Below, piece by piece: positions 14,355 through 22,542 of a stretch of 25,276 nt of DNA. Positions within the stretch are counted from its first letter, which is position 1. Every line of letters begins with the position of its first letter. The notes under the pieces are model-generated. The model did no database searches. It was not told where the DNA came from and saw only the letters and a program-made list of their open reading frames with translations. This DNA comes from DATDPY01 sp964395765 (GTDB lineage Bacteria > Bacteroidota > Bacteroidia > Cytophagales > Cyclobacteriaceae), in NCBI GenBank assembly GCA_964395765.1, contig CAYNCU010000029.1, forward strand, positions 1 to 25,276. Direction: 5' to 3'. A program made the translations under genes and the position numbers.

Positions 14355-16283
14355 ATGCTTTCAATTAATAACCTGAATTATTTTATAGGCAGTCATATCC
14401 TTTTTGAGGATGCTTCTTTCCAGGTCAATGACGGGGATAAAGTAGGCCTCGTGGGATTAAATGGAAGCGGTAAAACAACCCTGTTAAAAATAATATCCGG
14501 TGAATATACGCCCGATAACGGGAATATAATTCGCAGCAACGATTGCACAATCGGATATTTAAATCAGGATCTTCTTTCCGTAGAAAGTGATCTTCCTATT
14601 CTTGAAATAGTGATGGACGCCTTCAGGGAAATCATCAACCTGGAACACAGGATTATACAGATCACAAAAATGCTGGAAAATGAGCATGATGAAAAATTAA
14701 TTCATGAACTGGCTGAACTTCAGGATCAGTATGAAATACATGAGGGATACCGGATTCATTCGAAAGCACAGGAAATATTGGAAGGGATAGGCTTTTCAAC
14801 GGAAGATCTTACCCGTCCCCTGAATGAATATTCCGGCGGATGGAGAATGCGGGTTATGCTGGGGAAAATCCTTCTTGAAAAACCTATGCTGCTTTTACTG
14901 GATGAACCTACCAACCACCTCGATATGCCCTCCATACAGTGGCTGGAGAATTATCTGAAAGACTATAAAAATTCAATTGTTATCGTTTCCCACGATCAGC
15001 AATTTCTGGATAATATTATAAATAAAACCGTGGAAGTCAGCTCCCGGAAACTGATTGCTTACCCTGGAAATTTCTCTTTTTATAAAGAAGAAAAAGCCGA
15101 AAGAATGGCTATTCAGCATAATTCCTTTGTGAACCAACAAAAAATGATTAAAGACACGGAAAATTTTATTGATAAATTCCGTGCGAAAGCAACCAAGGCA
15201 AGGCAGGTTCAATCAAAAATCAAAGCATTAGACAGGCTCGCCCTCATTGAAGACGTTCTTGATGAAACCCGGCCAATTGATTTCCGCTTCTCGCTCAGCA
15301 TAAATCCCGGCCGCCAGCTATTGCAGCTTAAATCAGTTAGTAAAAATTATGATCAGCATAAAGTTTTTGAAGAAGCAGATGCTTTTGTGGAGAGGGGTGA
15401 TAAAATAGCTTTAATCGGTGCAAATGGGAAAGGAAAGTCAACCTGGTTACGGATTATGGCTGGTACCGAGGAATTTAGAGGCGAATGTAAAACGGGTCAT
15501 AATGTAAAAATGACATTTTATGCCCAGCACCAGCTCGAAGCGTTAAACCTAGAAAATGATATTATTACCGAATTGCTTCAATCGGGATCGAAGCGGACAG
15601 AAAATGAGTTGAGAACATTACTGGGTTGTTTTCTGTTCACGGGAGATGATATCTACAAGAAAATAAAGGTATTGTCCGGTGGAGAAAAAGCAAGAGTGGC
15701 GCTGGCTAAATCCATTATCAGCGAAGCTAATTTTCTTCTTTTGGATGAACCGACCAACCACCTTGATTTCTTTTCAATCAATATCCTTAAAAATGCGCTT
15801 CGTGAATACCAGGGATCCTACGTACTGGTTTCACATGACCGTCAGTTTATTGAAGAGGTATGCAATAAAATATGGTACATCGAGGATTACAAAATAAAAG
15901 AATATCCCGGGAAATTATCGGAATATCTTTATTCACAAGAAAAGAAGTTAAGCCCTCCCCCGGCCAAAAAAGCTCAAAAACCTATCCGCAAAAAAGGAAG
16001 TTCCGGTAAGGCTGCCCAATATCATCGTGATAAGGAAGCATCAAAAAAATTAAACCAATTAAAAAAATCGATTCAGGATATCGATAATGCGCTGAATGGC
16101 CTTGAGGAAGAGAAAAAATCAATTGAAAAAGAATTAGAAAGGGTTGAAATTTATTCGGATCCATCCAGGCTATCAGAAAAACTAGGATTACTGGATACCA
16201 TTAATAAAAAAAAGGATGCTCTCCAGGTTTCCTGGATGGAATCCTATCAGGCATTGGAAAAGTTATCATCCGGTAAATTCTAA
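14355..16283 (+). CDS. ABC-F family ATPase (ribosome-associated type)
   Basis: This 642-residue protein has two ABC domains in one chain and no membrane segment, the ABC-F arrangement, whose members act on the ribosome in translation or antibiotic protection. Domain 1 has Walker A GLNGSGKTT (34-42), signature YSGGW and Walker B LLLLDEPTNHLD. Domain 2 has Walker A GANGKGKST (about 350), signature LSGGEKARVALAKS and Walker B LLLDEPTNHLD, with switch His in VSHD in both. Between them is the helical P-site tRNA interaction linker (about 230-290, rich in Lys and Gln, with KFRAKATKARQVQSK). The C-terminal 80 residues are a charged coiled coil, as in Uup/YheS-type members. The exact subgroup is uncertain. 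It lies 10 bases after murB. Confidence 0.92.
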   Translation: MLSINNLNYFIGSHILFEDASFQVNDGDKVGLVGLNGSGKTTLLKIISGEYTPDNGNIIRSNDCTIGYLNQDLLSVESDLPILEIVMDAFREIINLEHRIIQITKMLENEHDEKLIHELAELQDQYEIHEGYRIHSKAQEILEGIGFSTEDLTRPLNEYSGGWRMRVMLGKILLEKPMLLLLDEPTNHLDMPSIQWLENYLKDYKNSIVIVSHDQQFLDNIINKTVEVSSRKLIAYPGNFSFYKEEKAERMAIQHNSFVNQQKMIKDTENFIDKFRAKATKARQVQSKIKALDRLALIEDVLDETRPIDFRFSLSINPGRQLLQLKSVSKNYDQHKVFEEADAFVERGDKIALIGANGKGKSTWLRIMAGTEEFRGECKTGHNVKMTFYAQHQLEALNLENDIITELLQSGSKRTENELRTLLGCFLFTGDDIYKKIKVLSGGEKARVALAKSIISEANFLLLDEPTNHLDFFSINILKNALREYQGSYVLVSHDRQFIEEVCNKIWYIEDYKIKEYPGKLSEYLYSQEKKLSPPPAKKAQKPIRKKGSSGKAAQYHRDKEASKKLNQLKKSIQDIDNALNGLEEEKKSIEKELERVEIYSDPSRLSEKLGLLDTINKKKDALQVSWMESYQALEKLSSGKF

Positions 16284-16350
16284 ATGCCCACCTGAAATTG
16301 TATCTATGTTTATACTTATTCTGTCTGAACGAATATAAAAAAGTTGGAAA

Positions 16351-17085
16351 TCAGTTCGCTGAAACTTTATCAAATTGAAGGCCGATATAAGTATAATATG
16401 CCGAAAAATGGATAGGTACGTTGGTGTCGAATCCCACAACCATCCACATTTTACCGTCGGAATCAGAATTGGCAATAACCGGGGATTGATCATTGATGGC
16501 TACATCAACAACTGGGCTTGCATTGATATCGATAATATCCAGTTTACTTAAATATAACATATCTGCGCCGCTGCTTCCGTTCATTCCTTTATCAAAATCA
16601 GTAACAATTAATTTTTCCCCCGGGTTAGAGGAATCATCAATAGTATCGTTTACCGGTTCATCGGTAAATGCCCCCACCTTCAAAAACGATCCTTTAGAAT
16701 TATCTTCAAGATCACCGCCATCATAGGCCTGGGTTAACGAAGTATATATTTGAATATTGAAGGTGATGTTGTAAGTGGTGTTGGGTTCAAAACCTACCAA
16801 TTGTTTTTTAATGTAAGTAAATAATTGCCCGTTTTCACAATAAGCACTCTGTCGGGCTGCGTTGTGAGATGTACCTGAGCTGGATTGGAAACTGCTGAAT
16901 TTAAAATCAAAATTAAAACTGTCCTTTGATGAAAGAGGATAATCGGCATATGAGGGTATCCAGCCCTCGACGTCGTTTTCAAATGTTGATATTGCGACCA
17001 GCGACTTAGTAGAAGAGGGATGATCAATTTTACAGGAGACCAGGCTAATTAACGATAGTATCAAAATAAATTTTATTGCATTCAT
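16351..17085 (-). CDS. Lipoprotein of unknown function, downstream of the sigma/anti-sigma pair
   Basis: The protein has 244 residues when started at the ATG at 17085, which gives a clean lipoprotein signal (MNAIKFILILSLISLVSC, modified Cys at 18). The same frame is open further upstream to 17229, but that would bury the signal peptide inside the neighbouring gene. The mature part is beta-rich, acidic and low in Lys, with an early FENDVEGWIPSY stretch, a central YNITFNIQIYTS strand and a late WMVVGFDTNVPIHFSAYYTYIGLQF. This is reminiscent of jelly-roll or carbohydrate-binding folds, but I do not recognise a family. It starts 46 bases after the stop of the barrel/anti-sigma gene and is probably in the same transcript. 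Its 3' end faces the ABC-F gene across 67 bases. Confidence 0.75.
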   Translation of the reverse strand: MNAIKFILILSLISLVSCKIDHPSSTKSLVAISTFENDVEGWIPSYADYPLSSKDSFNFDFKFSSFQSSSGTSHNAARQSAYCENGQLFTYIKKQLVGFEPNTTYNITFNIQIYTSLTQAYDGGDLEDNSKGSFLKVGAFTDEPVNDTIDDSSNPGEKLIVTDFDKGMNGSSGADMLYLSKLDIIDINASPVVDVAINDQSPVIANSDSDGKMWMVVGFDTNVPIHFSAYYTYIGLQFDKVSAN

Positions 17086-17131
17086 TAGATAAATTATTAA
17101 AGCTGTTAATTTATGAATTAAAAAATAAATT

Positions 17132-18472
17132 TTACTCATTAAATATATAAGCCAATCCACCGGATACCATAAAGCAGGATGGCCGACTATTAAATCCGTA
17201 ATTTTTCTTAGTAAGATAATCGATTCCAAAATTATAGGCCGGACTGAGATTAAACTGATAATTTTTTAAAAAAACCAAGTTTACGCTGGTGCCGACAAGT
17301 CCGTTAAAATAAACCGGCTTAAACGGAGAATTCTCGCCGGGGTTTAGATTCAATGTGTTAAGAAAATTCCCTTCATCAACAATGGTAGTTTTTAATAATA
17401 TCTCCGGGGAAACACCAGCATCGACCGTCCACCTAACAATGTGATCATACAATATATAGCCTGCGGTAACAGGGATTGTAATAAATTCAAAATTACTGTT
17501 TAATTGGATGTCGGAAGAAGAGCTATAGAGGGAAGCCTGATGATAGGAATTTAATGTACTGGCTCCCACAACCTGGTACGCAAATTTTTTATTGCCATTT
17601 TGAGATACAAGATAGGTATTGACTGCCGCAGAACCACTGGCGAACATATAATTGATCCCCGTCTGAATCAGCCATCTTTTTCCCAATTCAAAACCTATTT
17701 TGGCACCATATGAATAAGAAATATCCGGATTATAGGTCGGATAGGCCATGGATGATGAATTAATGGCGCTAGGGGAATAGCTTGAATAAGCCACCTTATT
17801 ACCGGAAAATCGGTCAACATTAAATAAACTACTCCTCTGCCCATAGGAAATATTCGGATCGAAAATTCCGGAAGAGATGCAAATACCCGCCCACAAAGGT
17901 TTTTTATGGATCTCCGTGTCAACTACGGTCTCATAAATGCCGGAATTAATAAAACCGGGGTACCTCGGAAAAAACGGTTTACGATAAGATTTTAAACCGA
18001 TACACTTCATCAGATCAAAGTCCACGGCAGGAATTAAATCAGATGAATTAGCAGAAGCAAGGTTTTTAATTTTAGCGTTATTTATAACTGTGCCCCGTGT
18101 TTCAGCCAGTTTTAGCTCCCCGGTATTTGCCTTGTTTATGGAATTATTGGCTATAGGATTTCCGTTGCCTTTGATATTTTTATCAACATTATTTAAGGTT
18201 GTCGGATTATTTTTATTTATCCCCGGAATTATTTTTTCAACCCTTTGGTTATTATCATTGTTTATAGAATTACGTGAATTAAAAGCGTAATAGGCAAGAC
18301 CGATCATAATGATTACGGATGCCGCAGCAGCCAATTCAAAATAAAACAGCTTCTTTTTATAGACAGCCGTGTCCTTATTCGCCAAAGCAGCGTCAATTTT
18401 TATCCAAACTTTCTCGTCCGGCTCAATAGCTAAATTATCGAAGCGCTCCTGCCATGCATTTTCAAAATTCAT
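17132..18472 (-). CDS. Putative dual-membrane-spanning anti-sigma factor with C-terminal outer-membrane barrel-like domain
   Basis: The protein has 446 residues from the ATG at 18472; in-frame ATGs at 18490 and 18508 are alternatives that would overlap the sigma gene by 17 or 35 bases. Four parts are visible. Residues 1-40 are cytosolic, with FENAWQERFDNLAI and EKVWIKIDAAL, resembling the short anti-sigma head of Bacteroidota. Residues about 42-64 are one membrane helix (LFYFELAAAASVIIMIGLAYY). Residues 65-190 are an Asn/Lys-rich linker of about 125 residues. Residues about 191-446 are beta-rich, with alternating aromatic strands and a C-terminal GGLAYIFNE like outer-membrane beta-barrels. 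The gene begins 1 base after the stop of the ECF sigma gene. I infer a protein held in the inner membrane that reaches the outer membrane and controls the upstream sigma factor, as in the Dma/Das pairs of Bacteroides. The head is short and the role is not proven. Confidence 0.78.
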   Translation of the reverse strand: MNFENAWQERFDNLAIEPDEKVWIKIDAALANKDTAVYKKKLFYFELAAAASVIIMIGLAYYAFNSRNSINNDNNQRVEKIIPGINKNNPTTLNNVDKNIKGNGNPIANNSINKANTGELKLAETRGTVINNAKIKNLASANSSDLIPAVDFDLMKCIGLKSYRKPFFPRYPGFINSGIYETVVDTEIHKKPLWAGICISSGIFDPNISYGQRSSLFNVDRFSGNKVAYSSYSPSAINSSSMAYPTYNPDISYSYGAKIGFELGKRWLIQTGINYMFASGSAAVNTYLVSQNGNKKFAYQVVGASTLNSYHQASLYSSSSDIQLNSNFEFITIPVTAGYILYDHIVRWTVDAGVSPEILLKTTIVDEGNFLNTLNLNPGENSPFKPVYFNGLVGTSVNLVFLKNYQFNLSPAYNFGIDYLTKKNYGFNSRPSCFMVSGGLAYIFNE

Positions 18473-18473
18473 A

Positions 18474-19022
18474 TCAGTTAAGTTTTTCATAACTTTTAAC
18501 TTTTTCATCTGTCAGTTTTCGCTGTAGCAGTTGTTTCGCCCGGGCGTACTGTGACTTTGAGGTCCCTTCGCTTATTTTCAGTTTTTCAGCAATTTCCTTA
18601 TGACTGTATCCTTCAATGGCAAATAAATTGAATATTAACCGACATCCGTTTGGGAGTTGTCTGATCATATCAAGTAATTCGTCCATATGAAATTCCGATA
18701 AGGCGACAGATTCATCATATCCCCTTTTAAGATAGTTCACATCAACCATAGGAAAGAGGTAAAGTTTTCCGCGCTGGTGATTTATGGCAGTGTTGATCAA
18801 TATTTTCTTCATCCAGGCCGCGGGATCATTATTATTCCTGAGCGACCGGAGGTTATTAAAAATTTTTAGGAAGGCCTCCTGTAAAACGTCTTCCGCCGCA
18901 TCGAGTGATTTGGAATAACGCATACTAACTGCCATTAATCTGGCAGAATACAGATCATATAATTTTTTTTGCGCCTTACGATCCCCTTTTATGCAGGCTG
19001 CAATAAGTTCATCACTTTTCAT
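18474..19022 (-). CDS. ECF-type RNA polymerase sigma factor
   Basis: This 182-residue protein contains only sigma regions 2 and 4, the ECF arrangement. Region 2 is about residues 20-90 (LYDLYSARLMAVSMRYSKS, then AEDVLQEAFLKIFNNL, the core-binding and -10-melting helices). Region 4 is about 115-170 (LDMIRQLPNGCRLIFNLFAIEGYSHKEIAEKL, then SEGTSKSQYARAKQLLQRKL, the -35 recognition helix-turn-helix). It opens a minus-strand cluster with the barrel-type anti-sigma candidate and a lipoprotein. The signal it responds to is unknown. The start ATG at 19022 faces the ATG of the type IX plug gene across 103 bases. Confidence 0.93.
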   Translation of the reverse strand: MKSDELIAACIKGDRKAQKKLYDLYSARLMAVSMRYSKSLDAAEDVLQEAFLKIFNNLRSLRNNNDPAAWMKKILINTAINHQRGKLYLFPMVDVNYLKRGYDESVALSEFHMDELLDMIRQLPNGCRLIFNLFAIEGYSHKEIAEKLKISEGTSKSQYARAKQLLQRKLTDEKVKSYEKLN

Positions 19023-19100
19023 TCGCTTACCGGAAGCTGTGATTTATCTCTTAATACAATGACACTGATAATAATATAAAAGTTGGAATTAAAAAAGTTT

Positions 19101-19108
19101 TATATTTG
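19101..19108 (+). promoter_or_regulatory. Possible -7 promoter box for the plug protein gene
   Basis: TATATTTG is an exact match to TAnnTTTG, 17 bases before the ATG at 19126, in the 103-base space between divergent genes. The expected -33 TTTG is absent (GTTG at 19082-19085, only 15 bases away), and the leader would be very short, so confidence is low. Confidence 0.33.
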
Positions 19109-19125
19109 ATTAAAACCCCATTGAT

Positions 19126-20421
19126 ATGTCTATCCCAAAATTACGTCTATTGACATTATTCTCCTGTCTCTATATCGGCCTTTTTTGTTTTTTCACCTTC
19201 AAATCAATTGATAATCAAGAAGATCCCAACCTGGTATATAACGACCGCGTCTATGCAAAAAATATAAAAACCGTAAAGCTTTACAGCCGAAACCAGCGCC
19301 AGTCGATGATCCTTGATTACCCGATTACCTCGCTGAATCAAAACAACCCGCTTACACTTGAATTTGACGAATTGAATGAAGATGCCAGGTATTACCAGGC
19401 TAAGATTTCTTATTGCAACTGGGATTGGACCCCTTCCGATTTACATTCAATCGAATACCTGAATTCTTATAATGAAATTGATTACCAAAGCTATAGTTAT
19501 TCCATCAATACAAAGATTCCTTATACGCATTACATTTTTTCGCTACCCGCGGTAAAATTACCGGGTAATTATCTTGTATATGTTTATGATAAAGATGATC
19601 CTGACAATATAATATTATCAAGAAGGTTCATTGTTTACAACAATGAAGTAAAGATCGACCCGGAGCCTACTTACTCAAACGGAATAAAAGAAAGGACCAC
19701 CCATCAACAAATTAATTTTTCCATATCCTACCAAGGCCTGGATCTGTTAAATCCTATGCAAGACCTTAAGGTTGTTATCAGGCAGAATTTTTCATGGTTT
19801 CGATGTATTAAGGGCCTTCAACCGACTCAGATAAATCAACAACAACAGATGCTGGTATACCGGCAATTCAACCTTGAAAATAACTTTCCGGGGGGGAATG
19901 AATACAGGTATTTTGATATGAAGTCGAATGTCTCATCAGGCCGGAACGTTGACCGGATTACGACAACTCCTGAAAGAATCGATGCCTTCCTGGCTGTGGA
20001 TAAAGCCAGAGCCGGACAAGCCTATGGCATATGGCAGGATATGGACGGAGCTTATTACATATCAACCCTGGATAATACCGACATTCATACAGAAGCGAAT
20101 TATATAAACACCCATTTCTTTCTTCAAACCGGAACAAAGTTGAATACTGATGTTTATTTATTCGGGGAAGTCACATTCCGGCAATTATTGCCTGAATACA
20201 AATTAAACTATGATTCTGATCTCGGAGGGTATACCGGTAACTTTTTATTAAAGGAAGGATACTATGAATACCTGTATGTAACGCCCGATGATGAATACCA
20301 GATAGAAGGCAATCATTATGAAACTGAAAATACCTATGATATTATCGTTTACTACCGTCCTCCTTCAAAAATATATGATGAGATCGTCGGGTACATCCAG
20401 TTTAAAAGTAATAACAACTAG
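19126..20421 (+). CDS. Type IX secretion system plug protein (DUF5103 family)
   Basis: This 431-residue protein begins with a hydrophobic segment (LLTLFSCLYIGLFCFFTF, about 7-24) that acts as signal peptide or anchor and exports it to the periplasm. The body is beta-rich and shows the family's features: YNDRVYAKNIKTVKLY, the LNQNNPLTLEFDEL block, YYQAKISYCNWDWTPSDL, the two-Ig-like arrangement, NVDRITTTPER, and DVYLFGEVTFRQLLPEYKLNYD near the C-terminus. In the type IX secretion translocon the plug protein binds the periplasmic side of the SprA barrel and is thought to close the channel when no cargo passes. Recognition is by pattern from memory. No other secretion genes are in the window. 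The stop overlaps the convergent Cas6 stop by four bases. Confidence 0.85.
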   Translation: MSIPKLRLLTLFSCLYIGLFCFFTFKSIDNQEDPNLVYNDRVYAKNIKTVKLYSRNQRQSMILDYPITSLNQNNPLTLEFDELNEDARYYQAKISYCNWDWTPSDLHSIEYLNSYNEIDYQSYSYSINTKIPYTHYIFSLPAVKLPGNYLVYVYDKDDPDNIILSRRFIVYNNEVKIDPEPTYSNGIKERTTHQQINFSISYQGLDLLNPMQDLKVVIRQNFSWFRCIKGLQPTQINQQQQMLVYRQFNLENNFPGGNEYRYFDMKSNVSSGRNVDRITTTPERIDAFLAVDKARAGQAYGIWQDMDGAYYISTLDNTDIHTEANYINTHFFLQTGTKLNTDVYLFGEVTFRQLLPEYKLNYDSDLGGYTGNFLLKEGYYEYLYVTPDDEYQIEGNHYETENTYDIIVYYRPPSKIYDEIVGYIQFKSNNN

Positions 20422-21221
20422 ATATAATTCTCAATTTTGTATGTCTTGGTTCGTTTGGTTGGATCCACGTTAGCCAGATCAAGCATCCCGAATCCCTTGT
20501 AGGTAAATTCCCCAATTCCCAAAATAAAAACAAACTGTTGTACCTCGGGAGCCGCATATAAGGTAAAGGGGAAGGTGTATCCGCGCACTTCATATTTCAC
20601 ATCCATGTCATATAAAGGATATATCCTGGCAAACTTTTTCTGATTCTCCCTTATTTTCTGAATGTATTCAAGGTCAGGGACCACCTGGAATTTATAAAAT
20701 GATTGGAGCTTTTCCGGGGAATATAACTTCGACTTCTCCATCCTTTTCAAGGTGGATTCATAAAGGTGATCCGAAAATTCATCGGTTTCCGGGTTGATGA
20801 ATTTCTTGCCTTCCGTATCATTGAACTTGGGCGACAGCAGCACCATGGGTGAAATGCAGACAAACTTAGATACATTTTCCAAAGTCGGTAACTCCTCCTC
20901 CTCAACCCCTTCGGGTATTAAAACCAGATTACCCACTTCAATTTGCGGGAAATCAAAGAGATTCTTAATCAGGTAATCGACGAAATCTTTATTCAGGCAA
21001 GAGAAAACCAGCGTAATCCGGCTCGAATAATAATGAAGACCGTTACGACTGATCTTTATCTGGCCCTTTAATCCAGAGAAATTATACTTATTGTAATTGA
21101 AATATTCTTCTTTCCCGCCTTTAAGTAAAATTCCCTTAATAAGTTGGGCTAAAAGATATTGGTGATGAAAAGGAACATAACCACCCTTATTCTTCAGAAT
21201 AAAAATAATTCGAATTCTCAA
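20418..21221 (-). CDS. cas6: Cas6-like CRISPR endoribonuclease, orphan (no array or other cas genes here)
   Basis: This 267-residue protein resembles Cas6, the RAMP-fold nuclease that cuts CRISPR repeat RNA. Signs are the N-terminal first strand MRIRIIFIL and the following P-FHHQYLLAQLIKG helix, the FVCISPMVLLSP block in the middle, and the glycine-rich loop GIGEFTYKGFGML at about residues 235-247, which is the family hallmark. His19/His20 are candidates for the catalytic His, but this is not certain. The start is TTG (21219-21221): no ATG lies near, and this gives the expected beginning. No cas1, cas2, effector or direct repeats are seen nearby. It may serve a CRISPR locus elsewhere or a different RNA. 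The 3' end overlaps the plug gene by the four bases CTAG. Confidence 0.8.
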   Translation of the reverse strand: MRIRIIFILKNKGGYVPFHHQYLLAQLIKGILLKGGKEEYFNYNKYNFSGLKGQIKISRNGLHYYSSRITLVFSCLNKDFVDYLIKNLFDFPQIEVGNLVLIPEGVEEEELPTLENVSKFVCISPMVLLSPKFNDTEGKKFINPETDEFSDHLYESTLKRMEKSKLYSPEKLQSFYKFQVVPDLEYIQKIRENQKKFARIYPLYDMDVKYEVRGYTFPFTLYAAPEVQQFVFILGIGEFTYKGFGMLDLANVDPTKRTKTYKIENYI

Positions 21222-21447
21222 GGTTATACTATTTAACAGAAAAAAGTAAACGAACGATAAAATATCAATTATTAAAATCCAACCAGTGATAAATATTTAA
21301 TGGTAACAAAAAATCAAACTCAAAAGTTTAGTTAATTTTTTAAAAATCAAAATAATTAAATTAAATATTTATGAAATTTAACATGTTTTTTAATTATGTG
21401 TTAAAAATTAACCAAAATTATGAAATCACAAAAGAAAATGGATTTAA
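21222..21447. other. AT-rich intergenic region, no gene seen
   Basis: These 226 bases lie between the stop of ychF and the TTG start of cas6 (both minus). There are many short A/T tracts, no clear hairpin with a T run, and one isolated TAATTTTG box on the minus strand (21413-21420) without a partner at the right spacing. Confidence 0.5.
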
Positions 21448-22542
21448 TTATACATTGAATCGAAAATGCATTACATCACCATCTTTAACTATATAATCCT
21501 TTCCTTCAATAGCCAGTTTTCCTGCTTCCCTGCTACCTGATTCACCCTTAAATTTAATAAAATCCGCATATTTTATTACTTCGGCACGAATAAAGCCCTT
21601 TTCGAAATCGGTATGAATTACACCCGCGGCCTGGGGGGCTTTCCATCCCTTTCTTATGGTCCATGCCCTTACTTCCTTTTCCCCTGCAGTAAAAAAAGTG
21701 ATCAGGTCAAGGATATGATAGGCAGCCTTAATTAACTTGTGCAGCCCCGATTCATTCAGATGATATTCTTGACGGAACATTTCCTTTTCCTCCTCATTTA
21801 ATTCACCTAATTGGGCTTCCAGGGACGCACAGATAATAATGGTATCAGCTTTTTCCCCGGCTACTGCCTCTTTCAGCTTATTAACATAATCATTTCCATT
21901 CAGGGATTTCTCATCCACGTTGGCCACATAAATCATCTGTTTTGCGGTTAAAAGCTGTAATTCTTTTTTATAAAAGGCTTCTTCCTGTTCACTTTGTTCC
22001 ATCGCCCTGATATTCTGCCCTTTTTCTAACCATTCCTTTGCTTTTATAAGTAATTCAAGTTCTTTTTTTGATTTTACGTCCCCGAATCGGGCCACTTTAT
22101 CAATTTTACCTATCCTTTTTTCAAGTGTATCCAGATCTTTTAATTGCAACTCCGCATTGATTACCCCTACATCCGAAGCAGGATCGATCTTTCCTGGCAC
22201 ATGGGCTATATTATCATCCGCAAAACAACGCACGACGTGCGCAATAGCATCTACTTCCCTTATATTGGCAAGAAATTTATTTCCAAGCCCTTCTCCTTCA
22301 CTGGCCCCTTTTACCAATCCCGCTATATCAACAAATTCAATTACCGTGGGTACAAGGCTTTTGGGATGAATCAGGTCATTAAGTGTATTCAATCGTTCAT
22401 CGGGAACAGTAATTATTCCGATATTCGGTTCTATGGTGCAAAACGGGTAATTCGCCGCATCTGCTTTTCCCTTCGATAAAGCATTAAAAAGTGTGGATTT
22501 ACCTACATTCGGCAATCCAATTATCCCACATTGTAATCCCAT
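21448..22542 (-). CDS. ychF: YchF/OLA1-type ribosome-associated ATPase
   Basis: This 364-residue cytosolic P-loop protein is of the YchF/OLA1 family, linked to translation and stress response. Visible parts are G1 GLPNVGKST (9-17), switch I with CTIEPN, G3 DIAGLVKGASEGEGLGN (about 72-88), and the G4 equivalent NVDE (208-211), where the usual NKxD of GTPases is replaced by NxxE; this fits ATP use in the family. The C-terminal TGS domain starts at about 279 (ITFFTAGEKEVRAWTI) and ends DGDVMHFRFNV. The start codon shares one base with the stop of the upstream permease gene (TAATG on the minus strand), so translation is probably coupled. The length is the family standard. Confidence 0.96.
   Translation of the reverse strand: MGLQCGIIGLPNVGKSTLFNALSKGKADAANYPFCTIEPNIGIITVPDERLNTLNDLIHPKSLVPTVIEFVDIAGLVKGASEGEGLGNKFLANIREVDAIAHVVRCFADDNIAHVPGKIDPASDVGVINAELQLKDLDTLEKRIGKIDKVARFGDVKSKKELELLIKAKEWLEKGQNIRAMEQSEQEEAFYKKELQLLTAKQMIYVANVDEKSLNGNDYVNKLKEAVAGEKADTIIICASLEAQLGELNEEEKEMFRQEYHLNESGLHKLIKAAYHILDLITFFTAGEKEVRAWTIRKGWKAPQAAGVIHTDFEKGFIRAEVIKYADFIKFKGESGSREAGKLAIEGKDYIVKDGDVMHFRFNV

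Noticed and set aside
17086..17229. Upstream extension of the lipoprotein gene ending at 16351
   Set aside because: It would put 48 residues in front of a perfect lipoprotein signal and overlap the end of the preceding gene.
21360..21400. AACATGTT palindrome followed by T run downstream of ychF as a terminator
   Set aside because: The palindrome has no loop and a weak stem, and the T run is on the wrong side for the minus-strand gene.
22144..22479. 111-residue plus-strand frame opposite ychF
   Set aside because: It lies wholly over the conserved GTP/ATP-binding part of ychF and shows no family features.
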